Shown: positions 46,749 to 56,182 of the stretch, one piece after another
Layout: every line of letters begins with the position of its first letter
How positions within the stretch are numbered: the stretch's first letter is position 1
Origin: Candidatus Accumulibacter proximus
GTDB lineage: Bacteria > Pseudomonadota > Gammaproteobacteria > Burkholderiales > Rhodocyclaceae
Length of the DNA: 64,000 nucleotides
Direction of reading: 5' to 3'
NCBI GenBank assembly: GCA_016709675.1
Contig: JADJMH010000023.1
Span: 1 to 64,000, forward strand
Translations under genes and position numbers: made by a program
The notes under the pieces: generated by a model
Database searches by the model: none
What the model saw: only the letters and a program-made list of their open reading frames with translations
What the model was told of the DNA's origin: nothing

Positions 46749-47618
46749 GTGCTGCGCCCACTGTCGTCGTCCGCCCTATGCAAGGGCTCTGCCGGCTCGA
46801 CATGCGTTGCATCCGCTGCGGCGACGCTGCGGATCGTTGTCCTCATCGCCCTGAGTTATCTGATCGCCCTGACGGGAATCGCCATGTTCCAGAATCATCT
46901 GCTCTACTTCCCGGACCAGGCCAGCGTGGCGGAAATGGTCTCGGGTGGGCTTTCACCCTGGCCAGCGGGTAGCGACTTCCGCGGTCTGTCGGCCGAACCG
47001 ATCGCGTCACCAGCCCGCGCCACGGCGATAGTATTCCACGGCAATGCCGGCCATGCCGGTCACCGCCAGTTCTACGCGGAAGTGCTCACCCGGCTCGGTC
47101 TGCGCGTGATCCTCGCCGAGTATCCCGCCTACGGGCCACGTGCCGGCAAACTCGGAGAGCCAAACCTGGTCGCCGACGCCGAACAGACGATTGCCTTGGC
47201 GCACGCTCGCCACGGCGGGCCGCTGCTGATCATCGGCGAATCGCTCGGAGCCGGCGTGGCGGCCGCAGCCAGCGTGCACCATCGTGAGGCAATCGCCGGC
47301 CTCCTGCTGATCACGCCATGGGACCGGCTGGCAAACGTCGCCAGCCACCACTACCCGATGCTGCCGGTGAAGTGGCTATTGCGCGACCGCTACGACAGCG
47401 TCGGCCACCTGGCAACCATTGGACGCCCCGTGCTGGTGGTCGTTGCCGGCGACGACCAAATCGTCCCGACCCGTTTTGGCCGGGCACTCTACGACTCGCT
47501 GGCAGAACCCAAGCGCCTGTCAGTGATCGCAGGCGCCGGGCACAACGACTGGTTCGACCGGTTGGACGCCGCCTGGTGGCGGCAGGCCATCGACTTCCTG
47601 CTGGCCGGCTCTCGCTGA
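46749..47618 (+). CDS. Membrane-anchored alpha/beta hydrolase
   Basis: From GTG 46749 (GGAG four bases upstream) this 289-residue protein has one N-terminal membrane helix (RIVVLIALSYLIALTGIAMF) and then an alpha/beta-hydrolase fold. Visible elements are the oxyanion region VFHGNAGHAGHRQFY, the nucleophile elbow GESLGAG, the acid in VVAGDDQIVP and the catalytic His in AGAGHNDWF. It resembles the BEM46/YfhR group of exported-face serine hydrolases whose substrates are unknown. Its start follows the stop of the ClpX-like gene by 7 bases, so the two are probably one operon. Confidence 0.85.
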   Translation: MLRPLSSSALCKGSAGSTCVASAAATLRIVVLIALSYLIALTGIAMFQNHLLYFPDQASVAEMVSGGLSPWPAGSDFRGLSAEPIASPARATAIVFHGNAGHAGHRQFYAEVLTRLGLRVILAEYPAYGPRAGKLGEPNLVADAEQTIALAHARHGGPLLIIGESLGAGVAAAASVHHREAIAGLLLITPWDRLANVASHHYPMLPVKWLLRDRYDSVGHLATIGRPVLVVVAGDDQIVPTRFGRALYDSLAEPKRLSVIAGAGHNDWFDRLDAAWWRQAIDFLLAGSR

Positions 47619-47704
47619 GCCGAGGAAGATCAGGTGATGCTTGAAGTACGGCGCGCCTTGAACAGCCAATGAATCGCTGCGAGACGAAGATGGCTATTTT
47701 TGCG
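47619..47704. other. Intergenic, nothing supported
   Basis: A short CGGCTC/GAGCCG hairpin follows the hydrolase gene at about 47608-47624, without a T tract. Nothing else is supported up to the transposase scrap. Confidence 0.4.
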
Positions 47705-47920
47705 TTAGTGCATAGCGTTGTGAGTAAGGCATCGGTTCGTATGCAATTTGTAGTTGGCGGTGCGAAACAGGGCCTCGGCGCAAGCGTTGTCGTCGGACAC
47801 GCGTGGCCGCGAGTAGGACGGCTTGACGCTCACTGCCGGCACGGTCGTGGCCTTCAAGGTCTCTGTGCGTTTCAGCTTCAGCGGCCATCTCTGTTGCCCC
47901 TTCGCCGACCAAACCATCAA
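47705..47920 (-). pseudogene. IS3-family transposase fragment
   Basis: The leftward frame contains SYSRPRVSDDNACAEALFRT (about 47815-47756), matching the conserved C-terminal catalytic motif of IS3-group OrfB integrases (FSRPxVSDDNPxxEALFRTxKY). The DDE glutamate is the E of EALF. The text before and after it is degenerate, and nothing of OrfA or the first two catalytic aspartates is seen. No inverted repeats could be assigned. It is a dead scrap between the hydrolase gene and tRNA-Ser. Confidence 0.75.
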
Positions 47921-48057
47921 CCAGACATTTTGCGTTGGCGTAGCTCACGGAACCAAAGCATACGCCATCGCACAACCCGCCCAATACCCAACCATTGTCA
48001 ATCGAAAACAATCACTTGAAAAACTGTACCAGATTTGCGAAGTCAGGAGGTTAACGC

Positions 48058-48092
48058 GAAAAACCCCGCAGAACATGGCGTTGAGCGGGGTC
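48058..48092 (-). terminator. Terminator of the tRNA-Ser transcript
   Basis: Leftward, ACCCCGC (48091-48085) pairs with GCGGGGT (48069-48063) across a 15-base loop and is followed by TTTTTC. The opposite side also ends in a T-rich stretch (CTTCGTTTTT), so it may work in both directions. Confidence 0.7.
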
Positions 48093-48128
48093 TTCGTTTT
48101 TGCGGCAGAGGGTTTACAATCGGTATCC

Positions 48129-48218
<90 letters not shown>

Positions 48219-48338
48219 GTCGGCCGCGAATATTAGCACAAGATCACCAGCGGATGAGCTGGCTAGCGACAGTTTTCCCTGCCGTTCGAGCGGCCCCGCT
48301 CTACCGGTAGCGCTTTCTGCGCCACCCGCGCAGTTGCC

Positions 48339-49622
<1,284 letters not shown>

Positions 49623-49729
49623 GCTCAGTCCTCTGGTTGGCGGTCGCCCAGCGACTCGCGAATCGGCCCGCCTTCCCTGGTGGCGCGGAGCGGCAAAAAG
49701 CCGTGCGAGGGCGGGCGATGATCTTCAGC

Positions 49730-51046
49730 CTAGTCCTTCTTCTGTCGTGCCTGGCGATCGAGTTCGCGCAGATGCGCCAGCTTCTCGCCAATTCGTATTT
49801 CAAGACCGCGCGCGACCGGCCGATACCACTCGACCGCCGGCATTCCATCGGGAAAATAGGCCTCGCCGGCCGCATAGGCGTCCGCCTCGTCGTGTGCGTA
49901 ACGGTAATCCTTGCCGTAGCCAAGTTTTTTCATCAGTCTGGTCGGCGCGTTGCGCAGATGGAAAGGTACCGGCCGCGAACGGTCACCGCTGATGAAGCTT
50001 CGCGCCGAATTATACGCGAGGTAGCCGGCGTTCGACTTGGCCGCCATGGCTAGGTAGAGCACCGCTTCGGCGAGCGCCAGTTCGCCTTCCGGCGAGCCCA
50101 GGCGTTCGTAGGTCTCGGCGGCGTCGAGGGCAATCCGCGCCGCCCGCGGGTCGGCCAGGCCAACGTCTTCCCAGGCCATGCGAACGATGCGCCGCGCCAG
50201 GTAGCGCGGATCGGCTCCACCATCAAGCATCCGGCAGAACCAGTAGAGTGCCGCGTCCGGGGAGGAGCCGCGGACTGCTTTGTGCAGCGCCGAGATCTGG
50301 TCATGGAAGGCATCGCCCCCCTTGTCGAAGCGACGCAGGCTCTGCGCCAGCGTCTGGTCGACGAAAGCACCGTCGACGCAGTCAACCCTGGCCGTCTGCG
50401 TCGCCGTGCCGATCTGTTCGATCAGGTTGAGCAGGCGTCGGGCGTCGCCATCGGCGAGACCGATCAGGCGGAAACGCGCGTCGTCGTCAAAACTCAGCCC
50501 TGGCAGGGCCTGCCGGCAGGCTCGCTCGAAGAGCTGTCCCATCTCCTCGGACGACAGAGGATGCAGCACGTACACCGAAGCGCGCGAGAGCAGCGCGGTG
50601 TTGACCTCGAATGACGGGTTTTCGGTCGTCGCGCCAACGAAGGTCAGCAGCCCGCCTTCGACATAGGGCAGGAAGGCATCCTGCTGCGCCTTGTTAAAAC
50701 GGTGCACTTCATCGACGAAGAGAATCGTTCGCCGCCCGCTACGGGCGCGCGTCACTTCGGCACGTGCCACCGCCTCACGGATCTCCCTGATACCGGAAAA
50801 GACCGCCGAGATGGCGATGAAGTCGGCAGCGAAGGCGTCCGCCATCAGCCGCGCCAGCGTCGTCTTGCCAACCCCGGGCGGTCCCCAGAGAATCATGCTG
50901 TGCAGCTGCCCTGACTGGAAAGCCATCGCCAGCGGCTTTCCCGGGCCAAGCAGGTGCGCCTGCCCGATCACCTCGGCCAACGTCCTCGGCCGCAAACGCT
51001 CGGCAAGTGGTGCGTGCGATTGACTATCGGCCGTCACACCGTTCAT
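49730..51046 (-). CDS. rarA: Replication-associated recombination protein A (RarA/MgsA)
   Basis: This 438-residue clamp-loader-like AAA+ ATPase acts at stalled forks. It has PLAERLRPRTLAEVIGQAHL, Walker A GPPGVGKT (residues 55-62), the Walker B and box VDEVHRFNKAQQDAFLP, and the C-terminal tetramerisation part (PVPFHLRNAPTRLMKKLGYG). ATG 51046 has an adjacent AAAGGGAG. It is 107 bases upstream of serS on the same strand, a common neighbour pair in proteobacteria. Confidence 0.95.
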   Translation of the reverse strand: MNGVTADSQSHAPLAERLRPRTLAEVIGQAHLLGPGKPLAMAFQSGQLHSMILWGPPGVGKTTLARLMADAFAADFIAISAVFSGIREIREAVARAEVTRARSGRRTILFVDEVHRFNKAQQDAFLPYVEGGLLTFVGATTENPSFEVNTALLSRASVYVLHPLSSEEMGQLFERACRQALPGLSFDDDARFRLIGLADGDARRLLNLIEQIGTATQTARVDCVDGAFVDQTLAQSLRRFDKGGDAFHDQISALHKAVRGSSPDAALYWFCRMLDGGADPRYLARRIVRMAWEDVGLADPRAARIALDAAETYERLGSPEGELALAEAVLYLAMAAKSNAGYLAYNSARSFISGDRSRPVPFHLRNAPTRLMKKLGYGKDYRYAHDEADAYAAGEAYFPDGMPAVEWYRPVARGLEIRIGEKLAHLRELDRQARQKKD

Positions 51047-51357
51047 CTCCCTTTCTCGTCCATGACCAGCCTGCGGCTGCAGCCAGATCCGACCCATTAC
51101 TCGCTCGGCAAGCCGACCGCCCGCATGCTAACAGCTTTTGCCCGCTGTCCCCGGGCAGTCGGTATTCCATCGGCGGCCGACGCAGCAACGCAGGCACCGC
51201 CACCATCGTCCTGCATGAACACCCCGCAGACACGACATCCCGGCAACAAACCGATTTGGCCAACTGGCGTTCATCGTGATATTGCGCACGGACCGGAGCG
51301 TGAGCTGCTGGTATCGTTCGCACGTCACTTGAGCAACCTTGGCAGGAGGTGTTTCTG
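51047..51357. other. Divergent intergenic region between rarA and a small gene
   Basis: About 310 bases. Open frames in this stretch lack ribosome sites and are compositionally odd. I see no confident promoter pair; only the strong ribosome site AGGAGG at 51344-51349 belongs to the following gene. Confidence 0.4.
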
Positions 51358-51564
51358 ATGAAGACAAGGGAAAATCGCAGCGGAATTGACCGGCGCCAAG
51401 CCGGCTTTGGTCCGCCTGACAAGCTGCCGGAGCGCCGGCGGCGCCCCGACCGTCGCCTTCCCGAGGTGACCGAAATATCGGATATCTCCTTCGAAGGATT
51501 CCAGCTGCTGCTGGATGGTTTCAGTGAATCAGTTTCCAGGTCACCTTCCACCTTCTTTCGTTGA
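51358..51564 (+). CDS. Small arginine-rich protein (68 aa)
   Basis: ATG 51358 is preceded by a perfect AGGAGG (51344-51349) eight bases away. The product starts MKTRENRSGIDRRQAGFGPP and has PERRRRPDRRLPEVTEIS, giving a very basic first half and a helical, amphipathic second half (FEGFQLLLDGFSESV). No family was recognised. A good terminator lies about 120 bases downstream, so it is a stand-alone, probably well-translated gene. Confidence 0.75.
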   Translation: MKTRENRSGIDRRQAGFGPPDKLPERRRRPDRRLPEVTEISDISFEGFQLLLDGFSESVSRSPSTFFR

Positions 51565-51686
51565 GAAACGGCACCACGTCGCGGGTGTCCTGCTCGGATT
51601 GGCGCTGAGTGAAGCGGCGCCAACGACACAAACAGAGTCGAAACGGGGTTGAATCACGCCCTGCAGCAACAGGTAATCCGAGCATT

Positions 51687-51715
51687 AGACCGGGTGCAAT
51701 GCCCGGTCTTTTTTT
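51687..51715 (+). terminator. Rho-independent terminator
   Basis: AGACCGGG (51687-51694), a 7-base loop and CCCGGTCT (51702-51709) are followed by six more Ts. It is oriented to end the transcript of the 68-residue gene. Confidence 0.85.
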
Positions 51716-51770
51716 GCCTGCTTCGCCCTGCCGAATACTCCTGCGCCGTGCATGAGACGAGGCAAGCACC

Positions 51771-53236
51771 TCACTGATGACCGTCTGAGGCAAGGCTGCC
51801 TTTGCGCCTGCCGCCGGAGCTTGCGAACCCGGCGGCAACCATGCCGACGGGCTGGTGCGCGTCGAAAACTGATTGCTCGAGTTCGCTGAAGGCTTCAGCA
51901 ACGTAGGCACTCAAACGCTCGAGGTTGGGCAGCTCGTCGGTGGCAATCAGACCAAAGTACAGTTGGCCGGCGTAGCTGAAGAGGGTAATGTTCAGCAGGT
52001 TGCCGGCTGGCAGCGTGCTGACCGGATGCAGTTCCTCCAGTCGTGCGCCCTTGATATACAGGTGCTCACGGGGACCCGGCACGTTCGACACCAGCGTATT
52101 GCCCGTCGGTGGCAGATGATTGCTGAGCTTGAGCATTTCCGCGAGTTGCCCGACGATGCCGGTGAGCAGGGTGTAGGACTCGATCGCCTCGGGAGCGACG
52201 CTGTCAATCATCGAGCGTACATTGCGCAGCGAAAACCCGATGTTGCGCAGGCGGACATATGGGTCGTCGGTGGGCGGCGACAGTTCAACCTGAATGATGC
52301 CGATCTTGTTGCCCAGGCTCTCCTCCCCTTCCTTGCGCAGGTTGACCGGCATCTGGATCGTGATGGGCCTTTTCAGGTCGACGCCCTCGTCCGACAGATA
52401 GCGACGCAAGGCGCCGTCCAGACAGGTCAGCGCGACATGATTCAGTGTCGACCGGGTTCTGCTGCGAATCAGGTTGACCCGTTCCATGCTCACGCTGGCC
52501 GTTGCAAACTGTCGGCCAGCAGTGACCTGGCCGGTCAGGGCGTGTTGCCATCAGCCACAAAAGGCAGCGAAATGGCATTCTTGGTGAGCTTGATGCTTTC
52601 CAGCAGCAGCATCGCGGCAAGGCGCCCGACCCCCAGAACACGTTTGCCTGCACCCGCCAGATCGCCCAGCAGCGACTCGGCCATCTTCTGCTTGAAACGC
52701 TCCTCCTTGCGGTCGCCGCTGCGGTGCGGGATAGACCAGATCGGCTTCAGATCGAGGTTTTCCGGAGTCGGCGACAGCGAGTCTGCCGCCCAGCGCATCA
52801 TTGTCACGCCGTCGGCGCTGGCATGATGCGTCTTGACATACACCGCAAAACGCCCTTCGCTCAGGCCGTCGATGACGTGCATCTCCCACAGCGGGCGTGA
52901 GCGGTCAAGCATCGGCTGATGAAGGTCAGCTACCAGACGGTACAACTGCTGCCGCCCATTCTTGCCGCGCGGCAGCTTGTGATAGAAAACATGCTGACTG
53001 AGGTCAACAGATTCGCAAGCGTGCCAAGTGGGCATCGCCGTCAGCGAAAAGTGAATGACCCGGTTGAACGGCGGCTGGACATCGGTGAAGGTGAGAAACT
53101 CCCGATACAGATCGACGGCAAAACTGATCTTCGATCTGGCCGGCCGCTTGCAGATCATCAGTCCGCCCACGTGCTTTGGACTCGCTTCCGACTCGGCAAT
53201 GAAGAAAGCCACATCCAGCAGAGAAAGTTTGTTCAT
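51771..53236 (-). CDS. Wax-ester synthase / diacylglycerol acyltransferase (WS/DGAT), frameshifted
   Basis: From ATG 53236 the product reads MNKLSLLDVAFFIAESEASP and has the catalytic HHxxxDG as H137-HASA-D142-G, in the acyl-CoA-dependent acyltransferase fold. The frame stops after FVADGNTP at 52535. The neighbouring frame continues LTGQVTAGRQFATASVSMER, then NVPGPREHLYIKGARLEELH and the C-terminal half to 51771. One base too few in the three-base run at 52538-52540 explains the break. The enzyme makes wax esters or triacylglycerol from acyl-CoA. It faces a phasin gene divergently, in keeping with storage metabolism. Confidence 0.85.
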
Positions 53237-53565
53237 GGGAGTTTCCTTCGCTCTTCTTGTATTGTGCAGCCACCTGGAATTCTCCGGCGAAGCTGCCACT
53301 CCGCCAACCCTGAAACTGCCCGGGGCCGGTCTTCACCATGCCATCTGCGGTCGTCGTGAGCTGCTCCTCCCTGATCAACTGCAGGCGCCCTTCGCGTCCC
53401 AGGACCACAGCCCTGCAAGCATACCTCATCGACGGACCTACTCTCTAGAGGAAAATACCCAGCCCTTTAGTGTGCGTCCTCTAGTGCTTGTCGATACACT
53501 TTTTTTAGTGGTTGCTGATGAGCAGCTACGAGAATTCTTGATGCAGTCAGATAAAGGAGAAATAG
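53237..53565. other. Divergent intergenic region between WS/DGAT and phasin genes
   Basis: About 330 bases. The right half is AT-richer (a T7 run near 53500) and should carry the phasin promoter, but no -35/-10 pair at a good distance stands out. Two CTCTAG-type words occur at about 53442 and 53479. No gene is supported. Confidence 0.4.
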
Positions 53566-54045
53566 ATGGGCAAGACACTCACACCGCTGATCGATCGGGT
53601 CAGCAATGAGCAACTCCTGGTCAAGGCTCGGGAATCGGTGCGCAAGCTCTGGCTATGCGGCCTCGGCGCTTACTCATTGGCGACCAAGAGCGGCGTACGG
53701 ACCTTCGACAGCCTGATCCGTGAAGGCCAGGCTATCAGGCCGAAGGCGCGCCAGCAGATCGAAGAAAAATCCGTTGAATTGATGAACAACGCCAGCGCTA
53801 CGCTTCAGCGCAGCGAGCAGTTGGTCAAGGAACGTTTTCTCCGGCCACTGGACTTCGTCCTCCTCGCCACTAGGCGCGACATCGAACAGCTTTCGCTGCG
53901 CGTGATCCAGCTCAGTGCCGAGGTACACAGCCTGGCAACCGGCAAGGCCAAACCCATGGCGAAGCCCCTAAACAAGCCGGCAATAAGGCCAGCTGCCAAG
54001 ACGGATACGACGCAAGCTCCGCCGATGATCAGCAGCGCTGCGTAG
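53566..54045 (+). CDS. Phasin / polyhydroxyalkanoate granule-associated protein (PhaF/PhaI type)
   Basis: This 159-residue protein has RKLWLCGLGAYSLATKSGVR and FDSLIREGQAIRPKARQQIE, the phasin core of PhaF/PhaI-like proteins that coat polyester granules. A long amphipathic helix continues to about residue 125, with a repeat-like RRDIEQLSLRVIQLSAEVHS. The tail is Lys/Ala/Pro-rich (AKPMAKPLNKPAIRPAAKTD), like the DNA-binding histone-H1-like tail of PhaF but short. A strong AAGGAG precedes the ATG. Granule coating fits the polyhydroxyalkanoate-storing lifestyle. Confidence 0.88.
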   Translation: MGKTLTPLIDRVSNEQLLVKARESVRKLWLCGLGAYSLATKSGVRTFDSLIREGQAIRPKARQQIEEKSVELMNNASATLQRSEQLVKERFLRPLDFVLLATRRDIEQLSLRVIQLSAEVHSLATGKAKPMAKPLNKPAIRPAAKTDTTQAPPMISSAA

Positions 54046-54131
54046 AGGCTTGCGGTGACCGTCGGGCAGCCAGCAGAAAACCAGCAGCCCTGGCACCGCA
54101 CACCTGACAAGACGCTGGCAGGCATTTTTCC

Positions 54132-54170
54132 GGAAGAAGCCGCGTGCGCAATGCGCACGCGGCTTCTTCC
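54132..54170. terminator. Perfect 18-bp inverted repeat, probable bidirectional terminator
   Basis: GGAAGAAGCCGCGTGCGC (54132-54149), loop AAT and its exact complement (54153-54170) sit between the convergent phasin and LysR genes, touching the LysR stop. The stem ends in TTCTTCC on either strand, a weak T tract. Confidence 0.65.
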
Positions 54171-55126
54171 TATTCCTCGGCCACCTTTGCCGCCTCGCTA
54201 CGCAACCATTGTCGGAAAGCGCTGACGATCGGACGATCAGCAACCGCCTCAGGCACCACCAGATAGTAGGCCTGGGTGCGCCGGATGACGATGTCGAAGG
54301 GCATGACCAAACGTCCGGCAGCCACCTCGGCTGCAACCAGCGGTTTTGAGGCCAGCGCTACTCCAACGCCATCAATCGCTGCCGAGAGGACCAGTCCAGG
54401 ATCGCTGAAATGCGTGCCGGCATTGGGATCGATGCCGGTCACCCCGGCGAGTTGTAGCCATTCTGCCCAGCTAGGACGGTCCACCAGTTCCATGATCGAC
54501 TCGTCGTTCAGAAGGTTGTGACGTCTCAGGTCCCCTGGAACGTCCAGGGGTCGCATCCCCAGCAGCAGGCGCGGACTACACACCACGGTATAGGCCGGCG
54601 CGAAGAGACGATCGACGCGGCAGCCGTCATACTGACCACGACCAAAGCGGATGAACACTTCGGTTTCGTCGTCGCGCACGTCGATTCTTTGCAGGCCAGA
54701 GACGCCTGAGACATCACGAGCATCGATCGTTTCGAGCGAGGCCGCCATGTGCAGTTGTATTTCCGGATGCGCGGCCGTAAATTCCGGCAGAAGGCGAATC
54801 AGCCACCGGGTCAGCAAAGCCGGCGGTGAGGTCACGAGCAGACGGCCACCGGCTTCATGCTGCCGGGTGCTTTCGATTGCCGCAGCGAAGCATTCCAGGC
54901 CCTCACGCACCTTGGGCAGCATGGCCCGACCTTCTCGCGTCAGTTCAAGCGCCCGCGTCAAACGAAGGAACAGGTCAAAGCCAAGGTACTCCTCAAGGCC
55001 CCGAATCTGGTGGCTGATCGCGGTTGGCGTCACCGAAAGCTCGGCGCCGGCGTCCTTGAAACTCAGGTGGCGAGCCGCCGCTTCAAAGGCACGCAGGGCG
55101 TTGAGGGGAGGCAGACGGTAAGTCAT
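54170..55126 (-). CDS. GcvA-like LysR-family transcriptional regulator
   Basis: This 318-residue regulator opens with YRLPPLNALRAFEAAARHLS, the GcvA-type N-terminus, and has the helix-turn-helix ELSVTPTAISHQIRGLEEYL at about residues 29-48. The effector domain includes RWLIRLLPEFTAAHPEIQL and IRFGRGQYDGCRVDRLF. GcvA in enterobacteria controls the glycine cleavage operon, but the subfamily is large and this gene is 15 kb from gcvT, where a glycine riboswitch already gives control. It is divergent from a 59-residue gene, a possible target. Confidence 0.88.
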   Translation of the reverse strand: MTYRLPPLNALRAFEAAARHLSFKDAGAELSVTPTAISHQIRGLEEYLGFDLFLRLTRALELTREGRAMLPKVREGLECFAAAIESTRQHEAGGRLLVTSPPALLTRWLIRLLPEFTAAHPEIQLHMAASLETIDARDVSGVSGLQRIDVRDDETEVFIRFGRGQYDGCRVDRLFAPAYTVVCSPRLLLGMRPLDVPGDLRRHNLLNDESIMELVDRPSWAEWLQLAGVTGIDPNAGTHFSDPGLVLSAAIDGVGVALASKPLVAAEVAAGRLVMPFDIVIRRTQAYYLVVPEAVADRPIVSAFRQWLRSEAAKVAEE

Positions 55127-55241
55127 ATGGATGAGATATTCTCACGTATCGACTGACTATTGATCGTTTGCCGGCACACCGGCAACGAAATACAGTAGCA
55201 CTGCAGTCTCGGATATCGAGCATAACCCAAGGAAAAACAAG

Positions 55242-55421
55242 ATGAAAACCGACCTCAACCGTGAACAGATGATGACGATCGTTGAGCGCGCTCGTTACCA
55301 ACGCAGCATCGCCGCCGGCGAAATCATTGTTGTGACCTCTGGCAAGGCGCTGACCTGGCTGGCAAAGTGGACCGACAGGTTGCTGCACGCGCTATTGATG
55401 TCGCCGACGGCGCGTCAGTGA
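55242..55421 (+). CDS. Small protein (59 aa) divergent from the LysR gene
   Basis: ATG 55242 has AAGGA about seven bases upstream. The product is MKTDLNREQMMTIVERARYQ, then RSIAAGEIIVVTSGKALTWL and AKWTDRLLHALLMSPTARQ. It is basic with a possible amphipathic or short membrane-seeking helix near the C-terminus. Position and divergent orientation make it a likely target of the GcvA-like regulator. No family was recognised. Confidence 0.6.
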   Translation: MKTDLNREQMMTIVERARYQRSIAAGEIIVVTSGKALTWLAKWTDRLLHALLMSPTARQ

Positions 55422-55717
55422 GGCTGTCGTCCGATCGGCTCTCGAATGGCGCTTCACAGCGTGGTGTCGGCAGCGTCCGACGCCACGCGCAAGACGGCAG
55501 CACCAGGCCGGGGCGGTACGCCGACCGTGACTCCGACAGCTTGGCTACAGCTCAAGATCGCTGCCGTAACGACTGGATCGATTTTCCTCAGACCGACACC
55601 CGCTCGCCGGCAAAGCGAGGACAATTGAGCCCTGCGCTGCGACCCAACCGACCTGCGCCTGCCGGCCGCGCTCCCGGCAGGTAATGGGCGCTGCATCCTC
55701 ATGCGAGAGGCCAAGTG
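55422..55717. other. Intergenic stretch, nothing supported
   Basis: About 295 bases between the 59-residue gene and the thioesterase gene. Frames here are short and lack ribosome sites. No terminator with a T tract was seen. Confidence 0.4.
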
Positions 55718-56152
55718 ATGCCGAGAATCCAGATCGACCTGCCAGAACGTTTCGCCTTTTCCACCGAGATCACGCTCTACCTCAGCCACATGAACTACGG
55801 GGGGCACCTTGACAACGCACTTCTGCTGGCGGTGGTTTCCGAGGCGCGGCTGCGGTTTTTCAAGTCACTCGGCTATACCGAACTCGATGTCGAAGGGCTG
55901 GGCATTGTCGTCGCCGACGTGGCCGTGCAGTACAGGTCTGAGGCATTTCACGGCGAGGTCATGGTCGTTCGCATGACCGCCAGCGATTTCGGTAGCAAGG
56001 GCTGCGACCTGCTCTGGTGCCTTGCGGAGAAGTCGACCCAGCGCGAGGTCGCGCGCGGCAAGACCGGCATCGTCTTCTTCGATTACATCGCGCGGAAGGT
56101 CGCGCTGGTGCCGGAAAATTTTCGTACCCGAGCTGCAACACCCTCGCTGTAG
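55718..56152 (+). CDS. Hot-dog-fold acyl-CoA thioesterase (4-hydroxybenzoyl-CoA type)
   Basis: This 144-residue protein has FSTEITLYLSHMNYGGHLDN near the N-terminus, the position of the catalytic Asp/His loop of YbgC/4-HBA-CoA-type thioesterases, followed by the long helix (LLLAVVSEARLRFFKSLGYT) and VADVAVQYRSEAFHGEVMVV. ATG 55718 with GAGG seven bases upstream is preferred to GTG 55715. It would hydrolyse an acyl-CoA. The substrate is not known, but proximity to WS/DGAT and phasin genes fits fatty-acyl metabolism. Confidence 0.85.
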   Translation: MPRIQIDLPERFAFSTEITLYLSHMNYGGHLDNALLLAVVSEARLRFFKSLGYTELDVEGLGIVVADVAVQYRSEAFHGEVMVVRMTASDFGSKGCDLLWCLAEKSTQREVARGKTGIVFFDYIARKVALVPENFRTRAATPSL

Positions 56153-56182
56153 CAGCTCGGGTCGAGGGCCGGCAGGCAGCCC

